Source: Chitinophaga sp. CB10
Lineage (GTDB): Bacteria > Bacteroidota > Bacteroidia > Chitinophagales > Chitinophagaceae
Direction of reading: 5' to 3'
Assembly: GCA_001870995.2 (NCBI GenBank)
Contig: MLAV02000009.1
Span: 206,516-270,515, forward strand
Length of the DNA stretch: 64,000 nucleotides
The position numbers and the translations under genes are program-made. The notes under the pieces were generated by a model, which was not told where the DNA came from, searched no databases, and saw only the letters and a list, made by a program, of their open reading frames with translations. Shown piece after piece: positions 8,867 through 17,232 of the stretch (position 1 is the first letter of the stretch; the number at the start of each line of letters is the position of its first letter).

Positions 8867-9734
8867 CATTGAAGTGAATATAGAGCGGATAGCCCAGGTA
8901 CCAGGGGATACCCGGCTGTTTAAAATGCACCTGTATATGCAGGTGCGGTTCCGTACTGAAGCCCGAGTTACCGATGCTAGCCAGCGGCTGCCCGGTAGTC
9001 ACCTCCTCCCCTTCGTGCACCAGCACGCTGTTCATTCGCAGATGCCCCATAAAAATATAACAGTTGGCCGTTTCAATCAGCACCTGGTTGGTGTTCTTAG
9101 GCCCCCGCTTCATATTCGGCGGGATATTATCCGGGTTGTTGCTGTAAGCCCTTACCACGCGGCCATTGCAGGGCGCGTACACGGTATCGCCAAAAATTTC
9201 GTAGTCATGCAGGTTCCGGGAGAAGATGCGGTTGGCCCGGCCGCCGAAGCGGTTCAGCTTTACAATATCCATCGCGTACACGGCGCCCCGGAGGCTAAAA
9301 TGAAACAGGTTAGTCGGCAGCCCCTTCCCACCCTGTAATACAAAGTAACTGCCTTTTTTAAACGGGAATGAAAGCTCAATTACATCCGGCTTGCCGGTGG
9401 TGCCGGTAAAATAGAGTATGCTCAATACCGTTAGTAAGCCAGTAAAAAACAGGTTTAGCCTTACCTTCCAGCGGCGCGGCGGCGGCAGTGTTTGATCTTT
9501 TTTCCGGAAGCAGCTCCCTGCCAGCGCCAGCAAGGCCAGTACCCCAAAGGCATAGCCTGCATAGATGGTCAGGTACACCCAGGTACCAAAGAGATAGAGG
9601 AACACGGCGAGCGCGCAGCCTGCCAATAATGTGCTGTAAGCGGCCGGCAGCGGGCGGCGGCCCGACTTCCAGATAAGCCGGATGCTGAAAAAAGCCAGGA
9701 GTAACGTAATGCCAAGCAGCAGGTAGATGATCAT
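8826..9734 (-). CDS. Membrane-bound M23 family metallopeptidase (LytM domain)
   Basis: A 302-residue protein with about four N-terminal membrane helices (residues 1-105) followed by a LytM/M23 zinc-peptidase domain facing the periplasm. M23 enzymes cut peptide cross-bridges of peptidoglycan. Visible motifs are YAPCNGRVV (the beta-hairpin after the first ligand region), GHL, NSGFSTEPHLH with the HxH zinc pair (His264, His266), and AMD for the zinc-binding Asp. The usual H-x3-D spacing is absent; the nearest histidine before the Asp is in LFHFSLRGAVYAMD, ten residues back. A related subfamily uses a longer spacing, so activity is possible but not certain. It is divergent from the mutase gene. 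Confidence 0.75.
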   Translation of the reverse strand: MIIYLLLGITLLLAFFSIRLIWKSGRRPLPAAYSTLLAGCALAVFLYLFGTWVYLTIYAGYAFGVLALLALAGSCFRKKDQTLPPPRRWKVRLNLFFTGLLTVLSILYFTGTTGKPDVIELSFPFKKGSYFVLQGGKGLPTNLFHFSLRGAVYAMDIVKLNRFGGRANRIFSRNLHDYEIFGDTVYAPCNGRVVRAYSNNPDNIPPNMKRGPKNTNQVLIETANCYIFMGHLRMNSVLVHEGEEVTTGQPLASIGNSGFSTEPHLHIQVHFKQPGIPWYLGYPLYIHFNGKGYLMNEVIRVR

Positions 9735-9830
9735 CGGTGGCGTTAACTTTACTGCAAAATATCAATATTTTTCTCCACGGCGAAGTACCATAATAATTAT
9801 GTAACATTGCAACGTCAGCACCAATCTACG

Positions 9831-11378
9831 ATGGAAAAGCAAATACAAACCGATTCGGGCATTCAGATTGCGCCGGTATATACGCAGGAAGTGCCCATGC
9901 ATGAACTTCCCGGGGAATTTCCTTTTACGCGCGGCATACATGCCTCCATGTATCGTGACAAGCTCTGGACCATGCGCCAGTACGCAGGTTTCAGCACAGC
10001 GGAAGCATCCAACGAACGATACCATTACCTGCTCAGCCAGGGTGTGATGGGCCTCAGCGTGGCCTTTGACCTGCCTACGCAGATAGGGTACGACTCCGAC
10101 CACCCGATGTCCGAAGGGGAAGTAGGAAAAGTAGGCGTAGCCATTGACTCCCTGGAAGATATGGAGCGGCTCTTCAAAGGCATAGAGCTGGAAAAGATTT
10201 CCACTTCCATGACCATTAACGCTACCGGCTTCATTCTGCTCGCCCTCTACATCGCGCTTGCCAAAAAGCAGGGCGCCGATCTGAAAAAGATTTCCGGCAC
10301 CATCCAGAATGATATTTTAAAAGAATACGCGGCCAGGGGCACTTTCATCTATCCGCCCAAGCCTTCCATGCGTATCATTACCGATATATTTGATTATTGC
10401 AGCCGCGAAGTACCGAAATGGAATACCATATCCATTTCCGGCTACCACATCCGCGAGGCCGGCGCCAACGCCGTACAGGAGCTGGCTTTCACCCTCTCTA
10501 ACGGGAAGGCCTATCTGAAAGCGGCCCTGGAAAAAGGGCTGGACATCAACGTATTCGCCAAACGCCTCTCCTTCTTCTTCAACGCCCATAACCACCTGTT
10601 TGAAGAAGTTGCAAAGTTCCGCGCGGCCAGGCGCATGTGGGCGAAGATCACCACGGAGCTGGGCGCTACGGACCCCAAGGCGCAAATGCTGCGCTTCCAC
10701 ACGCAAACCGGCGGCAGCACCCTCACAGCGCAACAGCCGCTCAATAATATTGTACGGGTAGCCATTCAAACCATGGCCGCCACATTGGGCGGCACGCAAT
10801 CGCTCCACACCAACGGTTACGACGAAGCCCTCTCCCTCCCTACCGAAGAGGCGGCGCGCATCGCGCTGCGCACCCAGCAGATCGTGGGTTACGAAAGCGG
10901 CATCCCCGATACGGTAGACCCGCTGGCAGGCTCCTTCTACGTGGAAGCCCTCACCAATGAAGTGGAGAGCAAGGCATGGGAGCTGATACAAAAGATAGAT
11001 GCCATGGGCGGCGCCGTCAGCGCAATCGAACAGGGATTCATCCAGGATGAGATTGCAAAAAGCGCTTACCGCTACCAAAAGGATATTGAGAGCGGGGAGA
11101 AGATCATTGTAGGCGTAAATAAATTCACCTCCACGGACAACAATCCGCCGGAAGTATTCCGGATTGATGACAGCATCCGTAAGGTGCAGTCCGGGCGGCT
11201 GGCGGACCTCCGCGCACGTCGCAACAACGAAGCCGTAAACGCCCTGCTGGCACGCATCCGCGCCGCAGCGCATACGACGGAAAACTTAATGCCCATCGTA
11301 GTGGAAGCCGTGGAAAACCTGGCTACCCTCGGCGAAATTGCCGACGCCCTTCGCGCCGAATGGGGAGAATATCATTAA
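9831..11378 (+). CDS. Methylmalonyl-CoA mutase large subunit, catalytic domain without B12 domain
   Basis: It belongs to the adenosylcobalamin-dependent acyl-CoA mutases that interconvert methylmalonyl-CoA and succinyl-CoA (or related acyl-CoA pairs). The 515 residues cover the substrate-binding TIM barrel only. Features are the N-terminal FTRGIHASMYRDKLWTMRQY, GLSVAFDLPTQIGYDSDHP, ISGYHIREAGA, and the QTGGSTLTAQQPLNN and LGGTQSLHTNGYDEAL signatures. The cobalamin-binding DXHXXG domain is missing, as in subunits that pair with a separate small B12 protein; no such gene is in this window. A TTG at 9807 is open but the ATG at 9831 gives the usual start. Confidence 0.9.
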   Translation: MEKQIQTDSGIQIAPVYTQEVPMHELPGEFPFTRGIHASMYRDKLWTMRQYAGFSTAEASNERYHYLLSQGVMGLSVAFDLPTQIGYDSDHPMSEGEVGKVGVAIDSLEDMERLFKGIELEKISTSMTINATGFILLALYIALAKKQGADLKKISGTIQNDILKEYAARGTFIYPPKPSMRIITDIFDYCSREVPKWNTISISGYHIREAGANAVQELAFTLSNGKAYLKAALEKGLDINVFAKRLSFFFNAHNHLFEEVAKFRAARRMWAKITTELGATDPKAQMLRFHTQTGGSTLTAQQPLNNIVRVAIQTMAATLGGTQSLHTNGYDEALSLPTEEAARIALRTQQIVGYESGIPDTVDPLAGSFYVEALTNEVESKAWELIQKIDAMGGAVSAIEQGFIQDEIAKSAYRYQKDIESGEKIIVGVNKFTSTDNNPPEVFRIDDSIRKVQSGRLADLRARRNNEAVNALLARIRAAAHTTENLMPIVVEAVENLATLGEIADALRAEWGEYH

Positions 11379-11426
11379 GGAAAAAAATATTTAATATTAA
11401 ATTGCGACACAAAATAACTGCATAAC

Positions 11427-12320
11427 TTGATTTACCGTAATACTTGTCCGCTTTGTGGTTCTTCCCAGATCCATGAAGTATTAACTGCAAAAGACTACAC
11501 AGTATCTAAAGAAAGCTTTGGTATCTGGCACTGCGGTACCTGTACCGGCCGCTTTACCCAAAATGTGCCGGACGGCGCGCACATCGGCGCCTATTACCAA
11601 TCCCAGGAATACATCTCCCATTCCGAAACAAAAGAAGGCCTCATCAATCGTTTATACCATAGCGTGCGTAAGATCACCCTGCGCTCCAAACAGAACTGGG
11701 TACGCAATGCCACCGGCATGAAAACCGGTTCCGTACTGGACATCGGCAGCGGCACCGGCGCATTCCTGCACTATATGAAAGCCGGCGGCTGGACAGTAAC
11801 CGGCCTGGAGCCGGACGAAACCGCCCGCCACAACGCCAAACAACTTTACCAGGTAGAAGCCCTGCCGGTAGACCAGTTGTTTCACCTGCCGCAACAGCAG
11901 TACGATGCAATCACAATGTGGCACGTACTCGAACATGTACACGAACTGCATGCCTATCTCAAACAAATCCGCCAGCTGGTAAAACCCGAAGGCGCAATAC
12001 TGATTGCCGTGCCCAACTACACATCCCTGGATGCGGAATATTATAAAGCGTATTGGGCGGCGTATGATGTGCCGCGGCACCTCTACCACTTCTCCCCTGA
12101 TTCGATGGAGCAGCTGCTGGCATTTCACGGGATTAAGGTCGTGAAAAAACATCCCATGGTGTTTGACGGGTTTTATGTAAGTCTGTTAAGCGAAAAGTAT
12201 AAGACGGGGAAAAGCAGGCTGTTTCAAGGGTTTATACACGGATTGAGGTCCTACAGGAGAGGATTGAAACAGGTGGAGAGATGCAGCTCGATCGTATATG
12301 AGTGTAAGTTGGAAGCATAA
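11427..12320 (+). CDS. Class I SAM-dependent methyltransferase with N-terminal zinc ribbon
   Basis: This 297-residue enzyme transfers a methyl group from S-adenosylmethionine; the acceptor is unknown. An N-terminal four-cysteine element (Cys7, Cys10, Cys36, Cys39) precedes a Rossmann core with motif I LDIGSGTGAFL (104-114), GLEPDE as the ribose-binding acidic loop, and WHVLEHVHE. The C-terminal DVPRHLYHFSP element is common in methyltransferases acting on sugars or lipid-linked substrates. No ATG lies between the in-frame stop at 11415 and the conserved MIYRNTCPLCG opening, so the TTG at 11427 is taken as the start. It is 48 bp after the mutase gene and may be cotranscribed. Confidence 0.8.
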   Translation: MIYRNTCPLCGSSQIHEVLTAKDYTVSKESFGIWHCGTCTGRFTQNVPDGAHIGAYYQSQEYISHSETKEGLINRLYHSVRKITLRSKQNWVRNATGMKTGSVLDIGSGTGAFLHYMKAGGWTVTGLEPDETARHNAKQLYQVEALPVDQLFHLPQQQYDAITMWHVLEHVHELHAYLKQIRQLVKPEGAILIAVPNYTSLDAEYYKAYWAAYDVPRHLYHFSPDSMEQLLAFHGIKVVKKHPMVFDGFYVSLLSEKYKTGKSRLFQGFIHGLRSYRRGLKQVERCSSIVYECKLEA

Positions 12321-12337
12321 ATTGTAGTGAAATAAAA

Positions 12338-12365
12338 AAAGAGGTGGCTGAAAGGCCACCTCTTT
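12338..12365. terminator. Bidirectional terminator between convergent genes
   Basis: AAAGAGGTGGC (12338-12348) pairs with GCCACCTCTTT (12355-12365). An A run precedes it and serves as the T run on the minus strand for the S46 gene. Confidence 0.8.
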
Positions 12366-12379
12366 CCAGTATCATCCTT

Positions 12380-14551
12380 TTAATTCACCAGCTTCATCTC
12401 ATCCACCAGCCTGCCGCATCCGGCAAACTTATCCACGATAAACAACACATACCTGATATCCACCATAATATTGCGGCAGATAGAAGGATCGTAATTAATA
12501 TCGCTCATCGTCCCTTCCCAGGTGCGGTCAAAGTTAAGCCCGATCAGCTGGCCATACGCATTCAGCGCAGGGCTTCCGGAGTTGCCGCCGGTAGTATGGT
12601 TGGAAGCAATGAAGCATACCGGCATACGGCCGTTTACGCCGTATCTGCCATAGTCTTTCTGCTTATACAGCTCAATCAGTTTCGCAGGCACGTCAAACTC
12701 ATAATCCCCCGGAATGTATTTTTCCATCACGCCATCCAGCCAGGTGTAGTAATCGTATTCCACGGCGTCTTTCGGACTGTAGCCATCCACTTTACCGTAC
12801 GTTACGCGCAGGGTGCTGTTGGCATCCGGGTAAAAGTTCTTCTTCCCTTCAAATACATCCATCTGCGCTTTCATGTAAGTGCGCTGCCGCTTGTTGATAT
12901 CCAGCTGCAGGGCGTTGAGGGCAGGCGCTACTTTTCGGGCAAAGCCTTCCCGCAGGAAGATGGCCAGCTGTACGGCCGGGTCGTTCACCGCCTGCTGCAT
13001 CATCTGGTCAAATGGTAATTGTACCAGGCCGTTCACCTTGTCGTAGCCGGTGAATGCGGAAGTCGCATACACGTAGTCCGCCAGCTTGCGGCTATCCCCG
13101 TTGAATTTTTTCCAGTAGGCATTGAATTTATCATCGCGGAACTGCTCCGGTACCTTGTTCACATAAATATCCATCAGGCTGATGAACACATCTTTATCCA
13201 CGCCGGCGTTGAAGTTGGCATAAAATGCCTGGATCGCTTCCTGGAAGGCCGCGCGTGTTTTCGCATAGCCGTCCGCGTTAGCTTTCTGCTTTTCCGCATT
13301 GTCGGTAAACTCCATGAATTTATCGATGGCGCTGTAGATCTCCGCATTCTTCGTCAGTTCGCTGTAGTAATCGCGGGCCTGCGCATACGGGTTGATCCGG
13401 ATGTAGAGGGCGTTCAGGGTGTCCAGCACGCCTGCATACTGTTGTTGCAGGGCCGGGTTGGCATGCAGCAGTTGATTGTATGCTGCTTCATAGCGCTGTT
13501 TTTTAGCGATGCCGTCTGTCTTTTTGATACCCAGCATTTCGCCCTGCCATTTTTTCCAGTAGTTGGCGGTAGAGGCGAATTTAGCGGCGTATTGGATTTT
13601 AATCTGCTCATTCTTACGCATGTAGCCGTCAATGATCTTGAGGGCGGCATCGCGCATTTCCACCTTCGCGAAATCCAGGACCTCTACGGTCTGTTTTACC
13701 GCCTCGGAAGGCAGGTACTCCATCGTACGGCCGGGGAAGCCCATCACCATGGTAAAATCGTCTTTTTTCACGCCTTTCATGGAGATAGGCAGGAAATATT
13801 TAGGCTTTAAAGGCACGTTGTCTTTGGAGTACTCCGCAGGCTTACCGTCTTTGCCGGCGTAAATGCGGAACATGCTGAAGTCGCCCGTATGGCGCGGCCA
13901 TACCCAGTTGTCCGTATCGGAACCAAACTTCCCGATGGAAGAGGGCGGCGTGCCCACCAAACGTACATCCTTATACGTTTCCGTTACAAACAGGTAGTAT
14001 TTATTGCCTTCGAAGAAAGGTTTGATCATCACATCCTGCCAGGCTTCCCGCTTGGCGGATTGCCGGATTTCGGCCAGCTTCCGGTCGATGGCGGATTGCC
14101 TTTCCGTTTCTGACATGGATTTGGTGACGCCGGCAGTGGCCTCTTTGGTAATATCGTCGATACGGACGATGAAAGTAGCCGTGAGCCCGGGGTTTGGCAG
14201 CTCTTCAGCAAAAGATTTTGCCCAGAACCCGTTTTCCAGGTAATTATGTTCCAGTGAGGAATGCTTCTGGATGGAGCCGTAGCCGCAGTGGTGGTTGGTC
14301 AGTATAAGCCCCTGGGAAGATATTACTTCCGCCGTGCAAAAACCGCCGAAACTAACAATCGCGTCTTTGAGACTGCCTTTATTGATACTATAGATATCTG
14401 AGGCGTTGATTTTCATACCCATACCCTTCATCTCCTTCTCGTTGAGATTAGAGAGCAACTGCGGTAACCACATTCCCTCAGTAGCATACACGTGCTGCGA
14501 TAGTACCATGAGTACCAGCAGCAGGCTTGACTTCACTGATTTTAACAACAT
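12380..14551 (-). CDS. S46 family dipeptidyl-peptidase, DPP11-like
   Basis: S46 enzymes are periplasmic or secreted serine peptidases that remove dipeptides from the N-terminus of peptides in Bacteroidota and other bacteria. A signal peptide ends near residue 23 (VYATEGM). The catalytic histidine lies in LTNHHCGYG (87-88), the aspartate in the DNWVWPRHTGDF region, and the serine in GGNSGSP (Ser658). Eighteen residues after that serine is arginine (Arg676 in NFDRTWEG). In characterised Porphyromonas gingivalis enzymes, this position is Arg in DPP11 (Asp/Glu preference at P1) and Gly in DPP7. A DPP11-type specificity is therefore inferred. The 723-residue length is typical. Confidence 0.9.
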   Translation of the reverse strand: MLLKSVKSSLLLVLMVLSQHVYATEGMWLPQLLSNLNEKEMKGMGMKINASDIYSINKGSLKDAIVSFGGFCTAEVISSQGLILTNHHCGYGSIQKHSSLEHNYLENGFWAKSFAEELPNPGLTATFIVRIDDITKEATAGVTKSMSETERQSAIDRKLAEIRQSAKREAWQDVMIKPFFEGNKYYLFVTETYKDVRLVGTPPSSIGKFGSDTDNWVWPRHTGDFSMFRIYAGKDGKPAEYSKDNVPLKPKYFLPISMKGVKKDDFTMVMGFPGRTMEYLPSEAVKQTVEVLDFAKVEMRDAALKIIDGYMRKNEQIKIQYAAKFASTANYWKKWQGEMLGIKKTDGIAKKQRYEAAYNQLLHANPALQQQYAGVLDTLNALYIRINPYAQARDYYSELTKNAEIYSAIDKFMEFTDNAEKQKANADGYAKTRAAFQEAIQAFYANFNAGVDKDVFISLMDIYVNKVPEQFRDDKFNAYWKKFNGDSRKLADYVYATSAFTGYDKVNGLVQLPFDQMMQQAVNDPAVQLAIFLREGFARKVAPALNALQLDINKRQRTYMKAQMDVFEGKKNFYPDANSTLRVTYGKVDGYSPKDAVEYDYYTWLDGVMEKYIPGDYEFDVPAKLIELYKQKDYGRYGVNGRMPVCFIASNHTTGGNSGSPALNAYGQLIGLNFDRTWEGTMSDINYDPSICRNIMVDIRYVLFIVDKFAGCGRLVDEMKLVN

Positions 14552-14682
14552 ATCTGATATTCTTTTAATAAAGCTGGCAATTTACATCATTCATCGACAT
14601 AATCCCCCGGTTTGAAGAGTTATTGACAGATTATTGGGCAGATTGACCCAAATTTCGGATAGCGTATTAAATTCTGTCGTGC

Positions 14683-15765
14683 ATGATCCGCTTAAAATCA
14701 TCTGTCGTTCTCTCTCACCTGACCGGGTGGCTGATCCTGGTTTGCCTGTCGCTGTTTTTTACCAGCGGCCAGGCGGACGATGACCGGGCCTGGAAAGTAC
14801 TCTGCTCTCCCGAGTTCTTCGTTTTCATTTTCACCTATTCCGCGCTTTTTTACTTTCATACCAACTTCCTGTTCCCGCAGTTATTTTTCCGGAAGCATTA
14901 CCTACTGTACTTTTTGTCGCTGCTGCTGTTGTTGCTGATGGTGAACCTGATGCAGCCTTTCGATCATTTGTTCCGCCGTTTCAAGGGGCCGCACCTGCAC
15001 CTGCCAGGGCCGCCGCCGGTAAGGTTTCATTTTGATTATTTCAGTATGTTCCTCTTCCTGCTGACCATCGCGCTCAGCGTGGCCATTGAAACCACGCACC
15101 GCCGCAGGCAAACGGAGAAACGGGCCCTGTATGCGGAAACGCGTAAAACGCAGGCGGAGCTGTCCTTCCTGAAAGCGCAGATCAACCCGCATTTCCTCTT
15201 TAACACATTGAACAATATTTACTCCCTGGCCATTACGCACAGCGAGTTTGCCGGCCCCAGCATCATGAAGCTCTCCAATATGCTGCGGTACGTGACGGAA
15301 GAAAATAAAAACTATGTATTGCTGCAGCACGAAATTGCCTGCCTGAATGATTATGTCGACTTACAACGGTTGCGCCTGAGCAGGCAAACCTCCGTTGGCT
15401 TTGCCGTTTCCGGGGAAGCGGGGATTAAATGCATTGCCCCGCTGATACTGTTGCCCTTTGTGGAAAATGCCTTTAAATACGGCATCAGCAATCATGAACC
15501 CAGCACGATTCACATTGCGTTGCATATAGAGGAAGATGCCGTGCAGTTCAACTGCAGCAACAGGATATTCCGGTTAGGGCAACCGGAGAGCCGCACCGGT
15601 GTTGGCATTGCCAACACGATACAACGGCTGGACCATCTCTACCCCGACCGCTATACGTTGGTCACAGAAGAGCAGGATGGGTACTATCATGTTGTTTTAA
15701 AATTGGTGGGTTTATATGGAGATAAAATTGCCGCTGACAGAATAGTGCATCGGCCGCGAACATAA
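14683..15765 (+). CDS. LytS/YehU-type sensor histidine kinase
   Basis: A 360-residue inner-membrane kinase. Four hydrophobic segments (about 12-28, 42-60, 72-90, 118-136) are followed by the His_kinase core: FLKAQINPHFLFNTLNNIYS with phospho-acceptor His170, then LPFVENAFKYGIS as the N box and a TGVGIANTIQRL G-box region of the reduced ATPase type. Such kinases normally pair with LytTR response regulators encoded next door. No regulator gene follows here, so its partner must be elsewhere. It is divergent from the S46 gene. Confidence 0.88.
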   Translation: MIRLKSSVVLSHLTGWLILVCLSLFFTSGQADDDRAWKVLCSPEFFVFIFTYSALFYFHTNFLFPQLFFRKHYLLYFLSLLLLLLMVNLMQPFDHLFRRFKGPHLHLPGPPPVRFHFDYFSMFLFLLTIALSVAIETTHRRRQTEKRALYAETRKTQAELSFLKAQINPHFLFNTLNNIYSLAITHSEFAGPSIMKLSNMLRYVTEENKNYVLLQHEIACLNDYVDLQRLRLSRQTSVGFAVSGEAGIKCIAPLILLPFVENAFKYGISNHEPSTIHIALHIEEDAVQFNCSNRIFRLGQPESRTGVGIANTIQRLDHLYPDRYTLVTEEQDGYYHVVLKLVGLYGDKIAADRIVHRPRT

Positions 15766-15787
15766 ATAGCGATGCCTGCTGCCGTAT

Positions 15788-15880
15788 TACCAAATTGGTA
15801 AAGAAAGGAGGCGCAGCACTTTTCTGCTCGACAGATTTACACCCAAAATATGATACGGGGCAAACCCTGGCTGCGCCTCC
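15788..15880. repeat. Small palindrome plus long-looped inverted repeat
   Basis: TACCAAATTGGTA (15788-15800) is a perfect palindrome. Just after it, GGAGGCGCAGC (15807-15817) has an exact inverted copy at 15870-15880, across a 52-nt loop. It lies between a plus-strand kinase and a minus-strand protease and could be a structured 3' end or termination region. It lacks the T tract of a standard terminator. Confidence 0.55.
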
Positions 15881-15925
15881 CGGGAATTTAACCTGCAGGA
15901 TGAATGGCAGGAATAAGCGGATACC

Positions 15926-16750
15926 TTATTGATACAGGTATCTTAAAGCGATAATATCGTTTGCGTTAAAGGTACGGTTACCACCGTTGGAGCAAGCCAG
16001 CATCCAGGAGTTAGGATCAGCAGTGGAAGGCGTACCGGGGATCAGGATAGCGCCCACGCCGGCAGAACCTTCGTTGGTAGGCGTACCGCCGCAGCTGTAA
16101 GCGCGGTTCATGTAATCCGTATGGCGCATACCGATGCAGTGGCCAATTTCGTGCTGGATAACGGAGCCTACATACAGCACATCCGGATTGGTGCCATAGG
16201 CATACTGGTTAGTGTTCATCAGGATCTGGCTGTAAGGGTTACCGTTAGCAGTCGGGAAACCGGAAGAACCGAGGGTAATGTAACCGCCGCTTGGCCCTTC
16301 ATTGAAGCCCTGGATAGTAATGTTGGCGGTACCGGAAGTGATGCGCTGGAAAGTCATACGCAGCCCCAGCCTGTTGTAACGGGCAATGGCGGTATCAGTA
16401 CCGGCAATGAAGGCAGTACCTAAACCGGATACTTTAACCTTGATGACGCGAGGCAATCCGGTTACCAGCCGGGTGGTGCGATACTGTTCGGTTTGCGCTA
16501 CCTGTAAGGTAGGACCACTAACCTTTTGTTTCAGCTGATCATGGGAAAGGAAGATATCCCCTTCCACGATCACGCCCCCGTCGGTTGCATGTACATCGTT
16601 TGTAGAGAAGCCATAGGCTTTGATTTGGGCCAACACGTCGTCTGATACTTCCTGGGGTTTCGCATCTGTGTTTGTGTTGCTCTTTTGACAGGATACAATG
16701 GCGAATGCTGCCAGCAGGCAGAATAAAACACTAAGTGTTTGTTTTTTCAT
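15926..16750 (-). CDS. Zinc metalloprotease lipoprotein, M57-like (HEIGH type)
   Basis: A 274-residue lipoprotein (signal MKKQTLSVLFCLLAAFAIVSC with the lipid-carrying cysteine at 21) with the extended zinc motif QHEIGHCIGMRHTDYMNR. HExxHxxxxxH is the metzincin-type triad with Glu as general base, and the HEIGH...RHTDY form matches the dual-action HEIGH metallopeptidases (M57). It probably works at the cell surface or in the periplasm on unknown protein substrates. A cysteine in HEIGHCIG and another in NRAYSCGG may pair. The longer reading frame begins with GTG at 16792, but the ATG at 16750 gives a proper signal peptide. Confidence 0.82.
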   Translation of the reverse strand: MKKQTLSVLFCLLAAFAIVSCQKSNTNTDAKPQEVSDDVLAQIKAYGFSTNDVHATDGGVIVEGDIFLSHDQLKQKVSGPTLQVAQTEQYRTTRLVTGLPRVIKVKVSGLGTAFIAGTDTAIARYNRLGLRMTFQRITSGTANITIQGFNEGPSGGYITLGSSGFPTANGNPYSQILMNTNQYAYGTNPDVLYVGSVIQHEIGHCIGMRHTDYMNRAYSCGGTPTNEGSAGVGAILIPGTPSTADPNSWMLACSNGGNRTFNANDIIALRYLYQ

Positions 16751-17232
16751 AGACTCAGATTTTGGGTTTTTAGAATAAAAAAATATCTTCACCCCGCCTG
16801 TTTACAGGCAGGCAGAATTTACTAACGCTATGAAACTAACATTGATGGTAACTCGGTGATTGCTATAGTTTACAGTGCGTACTTGTTGCGGGCAAGTAAA
16901 GGCTCTCAATTGTTCTCATAGCAAAACTACAGCTCACGAGGAGGCTTCCATAAACGGCAGTTCTTCTTAATGATTGGTGATGATTTACGACGCCGGCGTG
17001 AACCGGTAATAATTCAGATTTGCTCTTCAGATTAACTAACTAATTGTTGTGCGATCTAGTCAGATTTTGTTGATGTTTTTCAATTACGACTTACGTATTC
17101 AATATTACAACTTTCGGTTTATTTAAAAAAACATTTTGCAAAACTCTTCAGAAAAAAATTGGACTAAACAATTTATTGCAGTAGATTAGAAAGTCCATTG
17201 CCATTCTAAACGCAATATTTGCTTTGTCCCGC
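16751..17232. other. Intergenic region between divergent protease genes
   Basis: About 480 bp without a convincing gene. It must hold divergent promoters for the M57-like and S8 genes. A short stem (ACTTG/CAAGT) near 16881-16897 and an AT-rich stretch from 17090 are visible, but no element is clear enough to name. Confidence 0.5.

Noticed and set aside
8826..9734. M23 gene as inactive because the H-x3-D motif is missing
   Set aside because: Some M23 relatives have the first histidine further from the aspartate, and the other ligands are intact. The evidence is not enough to call it inactive.
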